A stretch of DNA of 64,000 nt from Paraburkholderia largidicola (GCF_013426895.1 NZ_AP023174.1:124001-188000); one strand, 5' to 3'; counted from the stretch's first letter, positions 9,316-18,870 are shown. Translations and numbers: made by a program. The notes: a model not told the origin generated them from the sequence alone.

Positions 9316-10527
9316 TCAGATGCCGAGCCGACGCAAAACCTTGGGCCCGATGAACGCGACGAGCGCCGCGCACAGCGCGACGACGGATAGCCCGATGGGA
9401 AGATTGGTGACCTGCGCCACGCCGCCGATGATCACCGGCCCGAGCAGCAGCCCGAAGTAGGCGAGCCCGGCGACGTGCGCGAGGCCCTCGGCGGCATGGA
9501 TCCCTTTCACGCGCGCGGCCGCCGCGAACAGCACGGGCATCATGTTGGCGAGACCGAGGCCCATCAGCGTGAAGCCCGTCAACGCCGCGATGGGATACGG
9601 CAGAAGCAGCGCGCCGATCATGCCCGCGCACGCCAGCGACGCGCTCGCGGCAATCAGCTGCGGCGCGCCGAACCGCGCGCGCACCGCGTCGCCGGCGAAA
9701 CGTGCAGCTGCCATGCCGCCCGAGAACGCCGCGTAAGCCGCGCTCGCGACGGCCGGCGTCGACGCGACGACATCGCGCATATAGACGGTCGCCCAGTCAT
9801 ACATCGCGCCTTCCGCGATCAAGGCGATCAGCGCGATCGCGCCGAGCGCCCACAACGCGGGCGAACGCCAGCGGTTGCCACGCGGCGTGTGTGCATCGGG
9901 ATGCTCGGAATGCGGAACGTGCGGCAGGACGGACGGACACGCGGCCAGCAACACAGCCGCGCTGATCAGCGACGCGAGCAGCAGGTGCACGGCAGGCGCC
10001 ATGCCGTGCGCGAGCGCTGCGCCGCCGACCGCCGCGCCCGCCATCCCGCCGACGCTGAACATGCCGTGCAGCGCCGACATGATCGGCCGGCCGAGCGTCT
10101 CTTCGACGGTGCTGGCTTCCGCGTTCATCGCGACGTCGAGTGTCGCCATGCCCGCGCCGAACAGCGCGAGCAAGACGAGCAGCATCCAGTAATACGGCAC
10201 GACGAGAATCAGTGCGCCCGCCGCGGACATCACGAGCCCGCCCGCGAGACAGGCGCGCCGCGTGCCGACGCGCGCGATCCACGGCGCGTTCGTCACCATC
10301 GCGCCGATCGAACCGCCCGCCACCGCGAACAGCGCAAGCGACAGCATGGCCGGATTCAGCTGGAATCGATCACGCACGGTCGGCACGTGGACGCCCCAGG
10401 ACGCATACATCATCCCCGCGATGAAGAAGAGCGCCATCGTCGCGTAACGGGCGCGGTTGCGCGCGCTCGCGGACAGATTGCGATGCGCGGCGGGCAAGGA
10501 TGCGGACTCGGACGGACGATCGGACAC
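9316..10527 (-). CDS. MFS transporter
   Basis: A 403-residue inner-membrane protein with about 12 hydrophobic segments separated by short arginine-rich loops. MMYASWGVHVPTVRDRF after helix 1 and GTRRACLAGGL (loop 2-3) fit the YbjJ-like branch of the major facilitator family, which are often sugar or drug exporters. Substrate is not predictable. It is transcribed alone; the gene upstream is divergent. Confidence 0.83.
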   Translation of the reverse strand: MSDRPSESASLPAAHRNLSASARNRARYATMALFFIAGMMYASWGVHVPTVRDRFQLNPAMLSLALFAVAGGSIGAMVTNAPWIARVGTRRACLAGGLVMSAAGALILVVPYYWMLLVLLALFGAGMATLDVAMNAEASTVEETLGRPIMSALHGMFSVGGMAGAAVGGAALAHGMAPAVHLLLASLISAAVLLAACPSVLPHVPHSEHPDAHTPRGNRWRSPALWALGAIALIALIAEGAMYDWATVYMRDVVASTPAVASAAYAAFSGGMAAARFAGDAVRARFGAPQLIAASASLACAGMIGALLLPYPIAALTGFTLMGLGLANMMPVLFAAAARVKGIHAAEGLAHVAGLAYFGLLLGPVIIGGVAQVTNLPIGLSVVALCAALVAFIGPKVLRRLGI

Positions 10528-10715
10528 GGAAAGCTCGGTGATTGAAAACGAAGGTGAAGCGGGAACGCAGCAAGAAAGCGTGATGAAAGCGCTTCCACAT
10601 TCTAGCGAAGCATGATGCGTCGTGCGGGCAAGCCTCTGAACTAATATCTACTTTCCACTCGTGTCGCGGTTCACGGCATCGCGCGGCGCAAACATCACCC
10701 GACGAGGACGCGCAC

Positions 10716-11381
10716 TTGAACATTCCCGCTCACGCTCCGCTGCATCTGCTGCATCAGGCCGCCATCGGCACGCTCGCGACGCATGCGCGCCAGCCGCAGG
10801 GGTTTCCGTATCCGACCGTGTTGCCGTTCGCGCCGGATTCGCATCATCGCCCGACGATACTCGTGAGCCGTCTCGCCGAGCACACGCGCAATCTGCATTC
10901 CGATCCGCGCGCCGGCTTTTTGATCGTCCACGCGCCGGACGGCGACGTGCTCAACGGGCAGCGCATCACGCTGGTCGGCACGTTCGAGCACGTCGATCCG
11001 GCGCCTCCCGTGACGCAGCGGTATCTGCGCTATCACCCGGATGCGGAGCGCTATCTCGTGCTGGGCGATTTCTCGTTCTGGGTGATGTCGGTCGAGCGGA
11101 TGCGTTACATAGGCGGGTTCGGCGCGATGGGTTGGTTGACGCAAGAAGAACTCGATCCGCTCGACCCCGTTTCGTTCGACGAGGAAAACGCGCTTATCGA
11201 ATTCTTCGAGCATCACCCACGACGGCCGGCGCACGTGCAATTGATGGGCATCGACCGGTATGGGGCGGATCTGAATGTTTCGGGGGCCCGCAGTCGCTTG
11301 GCCTTCGACACACCTGCGCCCGATGCGGAATGCCTGCACGCCGCCCTTGAAGATTGCATCGCACGGCACGCCAACGCGTGA
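10716..11381 (+). CDS. HugZ-like pyridoxamine 5'-phosphate oxidase-fold protein
   Basis: A 221-residue protein with an N-terminal split-barrel FMN-binding fold (residues about 5-150) and a C-terminal DUF2470-like helical region, the arrangement of HugZ/HutZ heme-utilisation proteins. GTLATHARQPQGFPYPTVLPF and ISRLAEHTRNL-like segments (here VSRLAEHTRNLHSDPRAG) are the conserved flavin-barrel parts; FWVMSVERMRYIGGFG lies at the junction. Members bind or degrade heme to release iron, but no heme transport gene is adjacent, so role is inferred from fold. Confidence 0.8.
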   Translation: MNIPAHAPLHLLHQAAIGTLATHARQPQGFPYPTVLPFAPDSHHRPTILVSRLAEHTRNLHSDPRAGFLIVHAPDGDVLNGQRITLVGTFEHVDPAPPVTQRYLRYHPDAERYLVLGDFSFWVMSVERMRYIGGFGAMGWLTQEELDPLDPVSFDEENALIEFFEHHPRRPAHVQLMGIDRYGADLNVSGARSRLAFDTPAPDAECLHAALEDCIARHANA

Positions 11382-11741
11382 CGGGTAATGCGGTGCGATT
11401 TTTACCGGAAAATCGGGTCGGCATTTTACATTTTGCCAGTTAAAACTCGCATGGCATGAAATGTTTTGGAATAAATTAACCATTGCTTTTCATGTCTTGC
11501 CAGTTAAATATGAATCGATTCCTCAGATGAGCGTTATTCAGTAGCAGAATAATTGGGCTTGTGAACACGGTTGATTGCCAGTCGCTTGAAAGTTTATGAA
11601 ATTGAGATTAATTAATTTTCGCCAGTGGCTTTTCCGAAGTTTCTATTTTGTGTTAATCTCGCCAGCAAATTCCGAGGCATGATCACTTTCCGGACTAATC
11701 GGCCCAGACCGTCCGTCCATTTATCGAACCACAAGGAAACT
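11382..11741. repeat. AT-rich region with five GCCAG(T/C) repeats upstream of the H-NS gene
   Basis: This 360-base gap has no gene. It is clearly richer in A and T than its surroundings. A 12-base sequence TTGCCAGTTAAA occurs twice, at 11433-11444 and 11497-11508; shorter copies of its core GCCAGT occur at 11577-11582 and 11621-11626 and GCCAGC at 11661-11666, all on the same strand. They could be binding sites controlling the H-NS gene, possibly autoregulatory because H-NS prefers AT-rich DNA. Confidence 0.5.
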
Positions 11742-12047
11742 ATGTCCTCCTACAGGGAACTACTCGCGCAGCGCGAAAAGCTCGAGAAACAGATCGAAGA
11801 GGCGAAAGCGCGCGAGTATGCGGAAGTGTTAAACGAGATCAAGCAGAAAATGTCTGATTACGGTATTACGCTGGCTGAACTCGGCGCTGGCGGACGTACG
11901 AAAGCTGTAAAGGCAGCGGGCCGTCCCCGCGCCGGCGTCGCGCCTAAATATCGTGACCCCGAAAGCGGCAGCACCTGGTCGGGCCGCGGTAAGCCGCCCC
12001 GCTGGATTGCCGGACAAGATCGCGAAAAATTTCTCATCGAGAAATAA
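11742..12047 (+). CDS. H-NS family histone-like DNA-binding protein
   Basis: A 101-residue nucleoid-associated protein. The ATG at 11742 follows AAGGAAAC and starts MSSYRELLAQREKLEKQIEEA, a coiled-coil oligomerisation helix; longer frames upstream are not supported. The C-terminus has YRDPESGSTWSGRGKPPRWI, the conserved DNA-minor-groove-binding loop of Burkholderia/Bordetella (BpH3-type) H-NS proteins. It silences AT-rich, often foreign, DNA. A terminator follows at 12088. Burkholderia genomes usually carry several such genes. Confidence 0.95.
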   Translation: MSSYRELLAQREKLEKQIEEAKAREYAEVLNEIKQKMSDYGITLAELGAGGRTKAVKAAGRPRAGVAPKYRDPESGSTWSGRGKPPRWIAGQDREKFLIEK

Positions 12048-12087
12048 TATGACTTAATGCTTGCACCGCAAGCAATGGATTTAAGAA

Positions 12088-12121
12088 AAACCGCGCTCCA
12101 TTTGGAAGCGCGGTTTTTTTA
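12088..12121 (+). terminator. Rho-independent terminator after the H-NS gene
   Basis: Arms CCGCGCT at 12091-12097 and AGCGCGG at 12107-12113 are extended by A-T pairs and followed by seven Ts. Confidence 0.9.
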
Positions 12122-12296
12122 TTGGGCCATGTCTTTTCAATTCTTAGGAAAGAAGGTGACCGGTGCGGTGCGCGCTTCGATGCGAATGAGTCGCGTTATG
12201 ATAAGCACATGATTTAAAAGGTATTTTTCGTTTGCTTAACTGCCGTTTCACAAAGCGGCGGGTAGAATAAATAGTAACCAAACCGCTCGCTTTCAG

Positions 12297-13499
12297 ATGC
12301 CTTCCAACCCGACCACCCAATCCGCGGAGAAACGGCGCGTAGCCCGCAAAACCACTTATGTCAGCATCGGACTCAATACGGTGTTGATGTCGGTGCAGAT
12401 TGTCGTGGGCGTGATTGCGCATTCGCAAGCGCTCGTCGCGGACGGCGTGCATTCGCTCGCCGATCTCATTTCCGATTTTGTCGTGCTGGTCGCCAATCGA
12501 CATAGCGGGGCCGAACCGGACGCCGACCACAACTACGGACATAGCCGTTATGAAACGGTCGCGTCGCTATTTCTGGGCGGCCTGCTGATCGCGGTCGGCG
12601 GCGGCATGTTGTGGCGCGCCGGCGAGCGGCTCACCGATCTCGACAACATCCCCGCCGTTCATGTGAGCGCGCTCGTGGTTGCCGTCGTCGTGTTGCTGTC
12701 GAAGGAAGCGCTGTTTCGCTACATGCTGCGCGAGGCGCAGCGCGTGCGGTCGGCGATGCTGATTGCGAACGCGTGGCATGCGCGCTCGGATGCGGCGTCG
12801 TCGCTGGTGGTTGCGTTGGGTATCGTCGGGAGCATTGCGGGTGTGCGGCTGCTCGATCCGATTGCTGCCGCCATTGTCGGCTTCATGGTCGCGCGCATGG
12901 GATGGACCTTTGGTTGGGACGCGCTTCAGGATTTGTCGGACCGCGCGCTCGACGAATCCGATACCGCCGATCTGCGCGCCCGGATCTTATCGACGCCCGG
13001 CGTGCGCGACGTCCACGAACTTCGCACGCGAAAGATGGGCGACTTTGCGCTCGTCGACGCGCACGTTCTCGTCGATCCGATGATCTCCGTTTCCGAAGGC
13101 CACTACATTGCCGAAACGGCGCGGGCGCGGGTGCTGTCGGACAACCGCGTGCTCGACGCGCTGATACACGTCGATCCGGAAAACGACGCGATTGCGCGGC
13201 CGCCCGTCAATCTGCCACCGCGCGCGAAGGTCGCCGCGGAAGTGGAGTCGGCGCTTGCCGCGCAAGGCCTTAGAGCGGCTAGCGTGAATCTGCATTATCT
13301 GAGCACGGGGCTCGACGTCGAGGTGACGTTGCAGCCGTCGAGGCTCGACGCGCTGGAAAGCGAAGTGCGTCAGCTAGAGCGGGTCGATCTGGAAGCGCTC
13401 AAACGCAAGCTTGGCGCGCGCCGCCTGAGCGTGACGCATGCAGTGGATGTGTCGACGGCTAGCGCGGATCTGGTGCGCGAGCCGCGCGGCGACGGCTGA
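12297..13499 (+). CDS. Cation diffusion facilitator (CDF) family metal efflux transporter
   Basis: A 400-residue inner-membrane protein. Residues about 20-215 hold six hydrophobic helices; HSLADLISDF (helix 2) and HARSDAASS (helix 5) supply the His/Asp metal site of CDF antiporters, and DADHNYGHSRYE is the family-typical loop. A cytoplasmic dimerisation domain follows (residues about 220-310, VHELRTRKMGDFALVDAHV). The tail to residue 400 is longer than in FieF (about 300) and repeats a second small ferredoxin-like domain, as in other long CDFs. Likely exports Zn, Co, Fe or Mn in exchange for protons; specificity cannot be read. Confidence 0.9.
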   Translation: MPSNPTTQSAEKRRVARKTTYVSIGLNTVLMSVQIVVGVIAHSQALVADGVHSLADLISDFVVLVANRHSGAEPDADHNYGHSRYETVASLFLGGLLIAVGGGMLWRAGERLTDLDNIPAVHVSALVVAVVVLLSKEALFRYMLREAQRVRSAMLIANAWHARSDAASSLVVALGIVGSIAGVRLLDPIAAAIVGFMVARMGWTFGWDALQDLSDRALDESDTADLRARILSTPGVRDVHELRTRKMGDFALVDAHVLVDPMISVSEGHYIAETARARVLSDNRVLDALIHVDPENDAIARPPVNLPPRAKVAAEVESALAAQGLRAASVNLHYLSTGLDVEVTLQPSRLDALESEVRQLERVDLEALKRKLGARRLSVTHAVDVSTASADLVREPRGDG

Positions 13500-13526
13500 A
13501 CGATTCCCGGCGTCCAGGGGAGCCGC

Positions 13527-13985
13527 TTATAGCGGCAACTGCGTATCGAACTTGATCTCGCGCAGCACGACGCTCGTGCGCACCTGCGCGACGGCGGGAA
13601 TCTTGAAGATGCGGTCGTGGAGAAAGGTGTCGTACGCCTTGATGTCGGGCGCGACGATCTTGAGGATGTAATCCGATTCGCCCGTCGTGCTGTAGCACTC
13701 GGTCACTTCCGGGCAGGTGGCGATTTCCCGTTCGAACTGCTCGACACCGCCTTCCGTGTGCCGCGTCAGATGGATATGGGCAAGCGCGCACACATGCAGA
13801 CCGAGCTTTTCGCGATCGAGCAACGCCGTGTAGCGCTGGATGATGCCCGATTGCTCCATGTCCTTGATGCGTCGCCAGCACGGTGTGCTGGACAGCCCGA
13901 CCTGATCGGAGATTTCCTGCACCGAACGGCGCGCGTCGAGCTGCAAAAGACGCAGGATTTTTTGAGAGAACGTATCGAGTGTCAA
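13527..13985 (-). CDS. Lrp/AsnC family transcriptional regulator
   Basis: A 152-residue regulator. The N-terminal helix-turn-helix is clear (VQEISDQVGLSSTPCWRRIK), followed by the linking strand and a RAM ligand-binding domain (CPEVTECYSTTGESDYILKI). Such proteins form octamers and respond to amino acids, often controlling a neighbouring amino-acid gene; here the neighbours are a metal transporter (convergent) and an exonuclease gene about 100 bases upstream, so the target is unclear. Confidence 0.93.
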   Translation of the reverse strand: MTLDTFSQKILRLLQLDARRSVQEISDQVGLSSTPCWRRIKDMEQSGIIQRYTALLDREKLGLHVCALAHIHLTRHTEGGVEQFEREIATCPEVTECYSTTGESDYILKIVAPDIKAYDTFLHDRIFKIPAVAQVRTSVVLREIKFDTQLPL

Positions 13986-14088
13986 CTGCGCCTCCGTTGT
14001 CGCGTCGCCTTTTCGTCAATGGTAGAGGTGGCGGAAACGAAACGCAATGCAAACCGCCCGTACTGAGGGAGATTCCCTAATTTGGCGC

Positions 14089-14703
14089 TTACTCGGCGGG
14101 TTTTTGTCCTGAGTCGTCCCCGTCAGTGTCGGCTGCTACGGCGCTCTGGCTGGCCCGCAGCTCCGCGAGCATGTTGCAGAAGAGCGCGCCTTGCTCGATG
14201 GCGTCGTCGAGCGCGACGTGCGTGTGCGGATGATCGTCGAACCAGTGCTTCGGGAAGCGTGGCTTGATGCACTTGCGATACGGCAGCCCCGTCATCGCGA
14301 ACGCGAGCGTCTTGATATCGAGCGCCGACCACGAGAACGGACAGCGGCCTGTAAAGCGCATCATGTACCAGAACATGAACGTGAAATCGAAGCCCGCCGG
14401 CATCGCCACGAACACGGGCTTGCCCGGCAGCGCCTCGACCCATTCGACATACGCCACGAGCGCCGCTGCCGGCTGCTGCAGGTCCTTGCGGCACGCCGCC
14501 CACGCTTCGGGCTGCGTCTTCCACCAGGCCTCCTGCACGGGATGGGGCGCGGCGCCTTCGAGCAGTTCGAGGTTCGCCGAAAACGTGCCGATCAGTTGCT
14601 TGTCGGCCGTATAGGCGGCCGACGCAAAACTCAGCATCGAATGCGGGCCGGGAATCGGGCCGTCCGCTTCGACGTCGGTGCTCACATAGATTTCCGCGCT
14701 CAT
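14089..14703 (-). CDS. DEDDh-type 3'-5' exonuclease
   Basis: A 204-residue enzyme with an RNase T/DnaQ-type fold. The first motif is STDVEADGP (Asp10, Glu12); ALDIKT supplies a middle part and [12 protein letters not shown] near residue 165 gives the His-x4-Asp last motif, which together hold two metal ions. It is shorter than replicative epsilon subunits and lacks a clear polymerase-binding tail, so it is more likely a housekeeping RNA or DNA trimming enzyme. Its ATG overlaps the stop of the preceding metallo-hydrolase gene by four bases, indicating translational coupling. Confidence 0.78.
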   Translation of the reverse strand: MSAEIYVSTDVEADGPIPGPHSMLSFASAAYTADKQLIGTFSANLELLEGAAPHPVQEAWWKTQPEAWAACRKDLQQPAAALVAYVEWVEALPGKPVFVAMPAGFDFTFMFWYMMRFTGRCPFSWSALDIKTLAFAMTGLPYRKCIKPRFPKHWFDDHPHTHVALDDAIEQGALFCNMLAELRASQSAVAADTDGDDSGQKPAE

Positions 14704-15344
14704 GCGCCCACTCCGTCCGCGACATACGGATTCGTGCGGCGTTCGTCGCCGAACGTCGAGGTGGGGCCGTGGCCGGGAACGAACGTGACGTCGTCGCCGA
14801 GCGGCCAGAGCTTGGCGCGGATCGAGCGGATCAGGTCGCCGTGGTTGCCACGGGGAAAGTCCGTGCGGCCGATCGAGCCGGCGAACAGCACGTCGCCCAC
14901 CAGCGCGAGCCGATGTGCGCGGCTGAAGAAGATCACGTGACCAGGCGTGTGGCCGGGGCAGTGATAGACCTCGAGCGTTTCGTCGCCGAACGTTACCGTG
15001 TCGTTGTCGTCGAGCCAGCGCGTCGGCTCGAAGGCCTCGGCGGCAGGAAAGCCGAAGCGCACGCTCTGTTCAGGCAGCTTGTCGAGCCAGAAGCGCTCAT
15101 CGACATGCGGACCTTCGATCGGCACGCCATAGTGCTCCGCCAGCGTCTTCGCGCCGGCGCAATGATCGATGTGGCCGTGCGTCAACAGCACCTTTTCGAC
15201 CGACACATTCTGGCGCTCCACCTCACCCTTGATGACGTCGAGATCACCGCCTGGATCGACGATGGCCGCGCGCCCGGTGTTCTCGCAAACGAGCAGGGAA
15301 CTGTTCTGCTGGAACGGCGTAACGGGCATTAGTGTGACTTTCAT
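14700..15344 (-). CDS. MBL-fold metallo-hydrolase (glyoxalase II-like)
   Basis: A 214-residue zinc hydrolase. The start at 15344 ([18 protein letters not shown]) is chosen over an upstream one because the family begins exactly here. [11 protein letters not shown] is the HxHxDH metal motif, GHTPGHV supplies the next histidine and [12 protein letters not shown] the last one. The close relatives are YcbL-type proteins with hydroxyacylglutathione hydrolase activity. It is the first gene of a two-gene operon with the exonuclease. Confidence 0.9.
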   Translation of the reverse strand: MKVTLMPVTPFQQNSSLLVCENTGRAAIVDPGGDLDVIKGEVERQNVSVEKVLLTHGHIDHCAGAKTLAEHYGVPIEGPHVDERFWLDKLPEQSVRFGFPAAEAFEPTRWLDDNDTVTFGDETLEVYHCPGHTPGHVIFFSRAHRLALVGDVLFAGSIGRTDFPRGNHGDLIRSIRAKLWPLGDDVTFVPGHGPTSTFGDERRTNPYVADGVGA

Positions 15345-15987
15345 GGCGGGCGCGCGAAGCGTGAAAAGCTCGATTGTACCGGCCGCCGGGACACATGCCA
15401 TTGGCCGGAAAGCCGACTGGCGCATGCGCATTTTTGCAGTAATAGTGAGAATTCATCGAGCGGATGGGCAGCCGGGCAACACGGAATTGTGTTTTTGCTA
15501 TAATGCACGTAATGGGTGTGGGAAACCGCACTGTCTTTTGGGTGAAAAGGCATTTCGTCCTATAAAACGGGAACGGGCGCTGCTGCTTCACCATCAAGCA
15601 AGTGTCGTCGGGTGAATCCGATGACAAATCCAGCATCGATCGCTTTTATCGATGCGCACGTCCTGTCTAGCCAGGTGCCACGCGCCTGCCACGGCCTCGC
15701 TGCCGTAACGCTGGATGGGGCCTACGCCGCCTTCCTAAGCGCCGTGAGTTTCCGGCGCTGAGCGTGTTTCACGTTCGATGGCGGCTTGTGGGGTCTGGCC
15801 AAAACTGCGGGGACAGTTCCGTCAGACGTGAAAACTAACCGTGCGGTAGCGGCTGAGTGTGCCGCGTCCGGGCTTCCGTCGTCCTGCGCCAGCGTTGCGC
15901 GGTGCGCGCTCGCTCATTGCCGCCGGAGTCGCATGCAATAACGCAGTCATACGCGTGGTGCGGCTCGCATTGGTATCAAATTGTCTT
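15345..15987. other. Intergenic region before rlpA with promoter-like signal and possible small ORF
   Basis: A perfect TATAAT hexamer at 15499-15504 is the best promoter element; the matching -35 region is poor. Downstream, an ATG at 15621 opens a 46-codon frame to a TGA at 15759-15761 (begins MTNPASIAFIDAHVLSSQ). The ribosome-binding site is weak and no family is recognised, so it may be a small protein or merely part of a transcribed leader or small RNA. No other gene is seen in the 643 bases. Confidence 0.4.
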
Positions 15988-16587
15988 ATGAAAACTCGGC
16001 TACCCCGACGTGTTGGGAGCGTTTTTGCCTTTTTGGCACTCGCCGGTTGTGCGGTGCCTCCGGGCGCGAGCACCCAGGTCAGCGGTGTGTCCGCCACGAC
16101 CAGGGATGCGCACACTGCGGTTGCCCCGCAGTCGTATGGCTCCGGTCTGAACAATCTGCCTGACACGGCAGAGCAGAAGGGCAAGCTCGCTGACGCAGAA
16201 CCGTTGACCGACGGTCCGAATATCGGTGATTTCCATCAGATGGGCCGTGCTTCCTGGTATGGGCGCGGCTTCCACGGACGCAAGACGGCCAACGGCGAGC
16301 GTTTCGACATGCACGCGTTGACGGCTGCGCACCGTACGCTGCCGCTCGGCTCGTACGTGCGCGTGACCAATCCGGCGACCAACGATACCGTCGTCGTGAA
16401 GATCAACGACCGTGGTCCGTACGCGCGCGGCCGGGTGATCGATCTTTCTTACGCGGCTGCGAAAATTTTGCACCTTGCGTATATCGGTACGGCACGCGTG
16501 AAGATCGAAGGTCTGACGCAGCGTGAGGCGAAGGCCGAGATGAAGGAAATCCTGGCGTCGAATCAGGGCGATTCGAACGAGAAGTAA
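15988..16587 (+). CDS. rlpA: RlpA family lipoprotein, septal ring lytic transglycosylase
   Basis: A 199-residue outer-membrane lipoprotein. The ATG at 15988 gives MKTRLPRRVGS, a hydrophobic stretch and the lipobox LAGC, so acylation is expected at that cysteine; a longer upstream frame lacks these. The double-psi beta-barrel runs from GRASWYGRGFHGRKTANGE to GRVIDLSYAAAKIL and keeps the catalytic-domain residues of RlpA, which cleaves denuded peptidoglycan glycan strands during division. Unlike E. coli RlpA (about 360 residues) there is no SPOR domain. Confidence 0.92.
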   Translation: MKTRLPRRVGSVFAFLALAGCAVPPGASTQVSGVSATTRDAHTAVAPQSYGSGLNNLPDTAEQKGKLADAEPLTDGPNIGDFHQMGRASWYGRGFHGRKTANGERFDMHALTAAHRTLPLGSYVRVTNPATNDTVVVKINDRGPYARGRVIDLSYAAAKILHLAYIGTARVKIEGLTQREAKAEMKEILASNQGDSNEK

Positions 16588-16635
16588 GATCGTCTTTGAG
16601 CGATGGCCGTGGACACAATGCAGTGTCCCCGGAAG

Positions 16636-16664
16636 AAAAGGCTGCGTCAGGCAGCCTTTTTTAT
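16636..16664. terminator. Bidirectional terminator between rlpA and rsmI
   Basis: Perfect 10-bp arms at 16636-16645 and 16651-16660 surround a 5-base loop, with Ts following on the plus strand (CCTTTTTTATTTT) and a run of As on the left for minus-strand use. It sits between convergent stop codons at 16587 and 16667. Confidence 0.88.
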
Positions 16665-16666
16665 TT

Positions 16667-17542
16667 TCACTCGTCCTTTTTCAGGGCCAGCGCGCGCGTG
16701 TACAGCGCGTTGCGCGACGCGCCCGTGAGCGCTGCCGCAATCTTCACTGCGCCGCTCACTGACAATTCCTCCAGCAACATGCCGAGCAGCGCGTCGTGAT
16801 CGTGCTCGCCTTCGGTATCGACGGGCGCGCCTTCGACGACTAGCACGAATTCCCCGCGTTGCCGGTTGGCATCTTCTTCGAGCCACTTAGGCCCTTCGGC
16901 CAGGGTGCAGCGATGCAACGCCTCATGTAATTTCGTCAACTCACGGGCGATCAACAGACGCCGTTCGCCGCCGAATGCGTCGGCGAGCGCCTGCACGGTT
17001 TCGACGATGCGATGCGGCGCCTCATAGAACACCATCGCGTACGGATGCTTCGTGAGCGGCGCGAGTGTGGCGGCGCGCTGCTTCGCTTTGGGCGGCAGAA
17101 AGCCAACGAAAGAGAACGTCGATACCCAGTCGCCCGCGATGCTCAGCGCCGTAGCGAGCGCGCTTGCGCCCGGCAGCGGGACGACGGGGAAACCGGCTTC
17201 GCGCACGGCATCGACGAGTTTTGCGCCCGGGTCCGAGATACCAGGCGTGCCCGCGTCGGAAACGTACGCGATGCGCTCGCCTGCCTGCAGATACTCGACG
17301 ATGCGCCGCGCGGACTCGCGTTCGTTGTGCTGGTGCACGGCGACGAGGGGCTTCGAGATGCCGTAGCGCGACAGCAGTTGTCCTGTGTTGCGCGTGTCTT
17401 CGGCGGCGATGCGATCCACGAGGCCGAGCACGTGCAGCGCGCGCAATGTGATGTCGGCGATATTGCCGATCGGCGTGGCCACGACGTAAAGCGCGGAGGC
17501 GGGGTACTGCTGTCCCTGCGCGAGTTCGGAAAGAGGAGTCAT
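16667..17542 (-). CDS. rsmI: 16S rRNA (cytidine-1402-2'-O)-methyltransferase RsmI
   Basis: A 291-residue SAM-dependent enzyme that 2'-O-methylates C1402 of 16S rRNA in the ribosomal P site. The start at 17542 is chosen because homology begins [18 protein letters not shown] and the long upstream extension is antisense to yra[13 protein letters not shown] and YEAPHRI are the SAM-binding and family motifs. Length agrees with E. coli RsmI (286). The start codon overlaps that of the divergent yraN gene in the four bases CATG, a head-to-head arrangement that is part of a conserved rsmI-yraN-diaA-dolP neighbourhood. Confidence 0.96.
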   Translation of the reverse strand: MTPLSELAQGQQYPASALYVVATPIGNIADITLRALHVLGLVDRIAAEDTRNTGQLLSRYGISKPLVAVHQHNERESARRIVEYLQAGERIAYVSDAGTPGISDPGAKLVDAVREAGFPVVPLPGASALATALSIAGDWVSTFSFVGFLPPKAKQRAATLAPLTKHPYAMVFYEAPHRIVETVQALADAFGGERRLLIARELTKLHEALHRCTLAEGPKWLEEDANRQRGEFVLVVEGAPVDTEGEHDHDALLGMLLEELSVSGAVKIAAALTGASRNALYTRALALKKDE

Positions 17543-18023
17543 GACACGGAAGACGCAGACAGACGAAGCGAGGCCGACATTGTGCCACGCAGCCGAGTGC
17601 GCACGAGACCACGTGCGAGACGACATGCGCGATACGGCGCGGCGCCCGCACAACTTTTCCGATGGCGCACGGTCCAAAAACGTCGGGGCAGCGTTCGAAG
17701 CGCACGCGATGACGTTTTTGCAGCGCCAGCGTTTGCGCTTCGTCGCGCGTAACGTCGTGTGTCGCGGCGGCGAGATCGATCTCGTGATGCGCGAGCCGGA
17801 CGGCGCGCTCGTGTTCATCGAAGTGCGCGCGCGAGCGCACGGTCGATATGGCGGCGCGGCGGCGAGTGTCGTGAGGCAGAAGCAGCAGCGTATCGTGCGC
17901 GCCGCGCAGCACTTTTTGTCGGCGCATGATGGCGCGATGCCCGCGTGCCGGTTCGACGTCATCGCGTTCGAACGCGGGCGTCTGGTGTGGCTGCGAGATG
18001 CTTTTCGTGCGGACGACTGTTGA
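17541..18023 (+). CDS. yraN: YraN family (UPF0102) nuclease-fold protein
   Basis: A 160-residue protein related to Holliday-junction-resolvase-like nucleases. The conserved core starts at [19 protein letters not shown] and includes [23 protein letters not shown], the Asp...Glu-x-Arg/Lys metal motif of the family (here EVR). The N-terminal 45 residues are poorly conserved, so the true start may be an internal ATG (17628 or nearby) rather than 17541. Function in bacteria is unproven. Position between rsmI and diaA matches E. coli. Confidence 0.85.
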   Translation: MTRKTQTDEARPTLCHAAECARDHVRDDMRDTARRPHNFSDGARSKNVGAAFEAHAMTFLQRQRLRFVARNVVCRGGEIDLVMREPDGALVFIEVRARAHGRYGGAAASVVRQKQQRIVRAAQHFLSAHDGAMPACRFDVIAFERGRLVWLRDAFRADDC

Positions 18024-18262
18024 GCAGGCGGTTTCGCCGCGTGAGTACGATAAACTTGCGGGCGCGAAAAGGGCGGCGAGCGGGTGGTGTGTGAAGACGC
18101 GCCGAACGGTTTGCTTGCAGGCGCGCAGTACGGAAGCGCACAGCGGGCTCGCTTGACGCGCCGCTCGGAGCGGCTGCGGACCATCGCGCGGGGAAGGGCA
18201 ACACGTCCATTTGAAGCTGCGCTGCCAGGCGGGCAGCGCAAGCAGTACACGATAGAGAGTCG

Positions 18263-18850
18263 ATGTCAGTCGAACGCATTCAACAGCACTTCCGCGATAG
18301 CGCGGCAGTCACACTCGCAGCACTGGAAGCTTTGTCGATGCCGATCGCGGCGGCCGTCGACACGATGTTTGCCGCGCTTGCAAACGGTAACAAGATTCTG
18401 GCGTGCGGCAACGGCGGGTCCGCTGCCGACGCGCAATACTTCGCCGCCGAACTGATCGGCGGCTTCGAGCGTGAGCGGCCGGCGTTGGCGGCCATTGCGC
18501 TGACGACGGATTCGTCGATCATCACGGGCATCGCCAACGATGCATCGCTCGATCAGATTTTCGCGGCGCAGGTTCGCGCGCTCGGCCAGCCTGGCGACGT
18601 GCTGCTCGCTATCTCGACGTCAGGCAATCCAGCCAATATCCTCGCTGCCGTCGAAGACGCACATGATCGCGAGATGATCGTGATCGCGCTGTCGGGCAAG
18701 GGCGGCGGCAAGATCAACGAAGTGCTGCACGATACCGATATCCATATTTGCGCGCCGTCCGATCGCACGGCGCGCGTGCAGGAAGTGCATCTGTTGACGA
18801 TCCATAGTCTGTGCGACGGCATCGATGCGATGTTGCTCGGCGAAGAATGA
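18263..18850 (+). CDS. diaA: SIS-domain protein DiaA (DnaA initiator-associating), GmhA-like
   Basis: A 195-residue sugar-isomerase-fold protein. KILACGNGGSAADAQYFAAEL and AISTSGNPANIL are the phosphate-binding loops of the GmhA/DiaA family. Phosphoheptose isomerase activity is possible, but the position after yraN and before a BON lipoprotein is that of E. coli diaA, whose tetramer binds DnaA and promotes timely initiation at oriC. The name therefore rests on synteny; sequence alone does not separate it from GmhA. Confidence 0.85.
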   Translation: MSVERIQQHFRDSAAVTLAALEALSMPIAAAVDTMFAALANGNKILACGNGGSAADAQYFAAELIGGFERERPALAAIALTTDSSIITGIANDASLDQIFAAQVRALGQPGDVLLAISTSGNPANILAAVEDAHDREMIVIALSGKGGGKINEVLHDTDIHICAPSDRTARVQEVHLLTIHSLCDGIDAMLLGEE

Positions 18851-18870
18851 TCCCGAAGGAGAGCGAGTTG

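Noticed and set aside
14191..15332. Long plus-strand frames antisense to the exonuclease and metallo-hydrolase genes
   Set aside because: Shadows of well-supported minus-strand genes; translations lack known motifs.
15605..15987. 6S RNA candidate before rlpA
   Set aside because: I could not see the long bulged hairpin with a large central bubble expected for 6S RNA.
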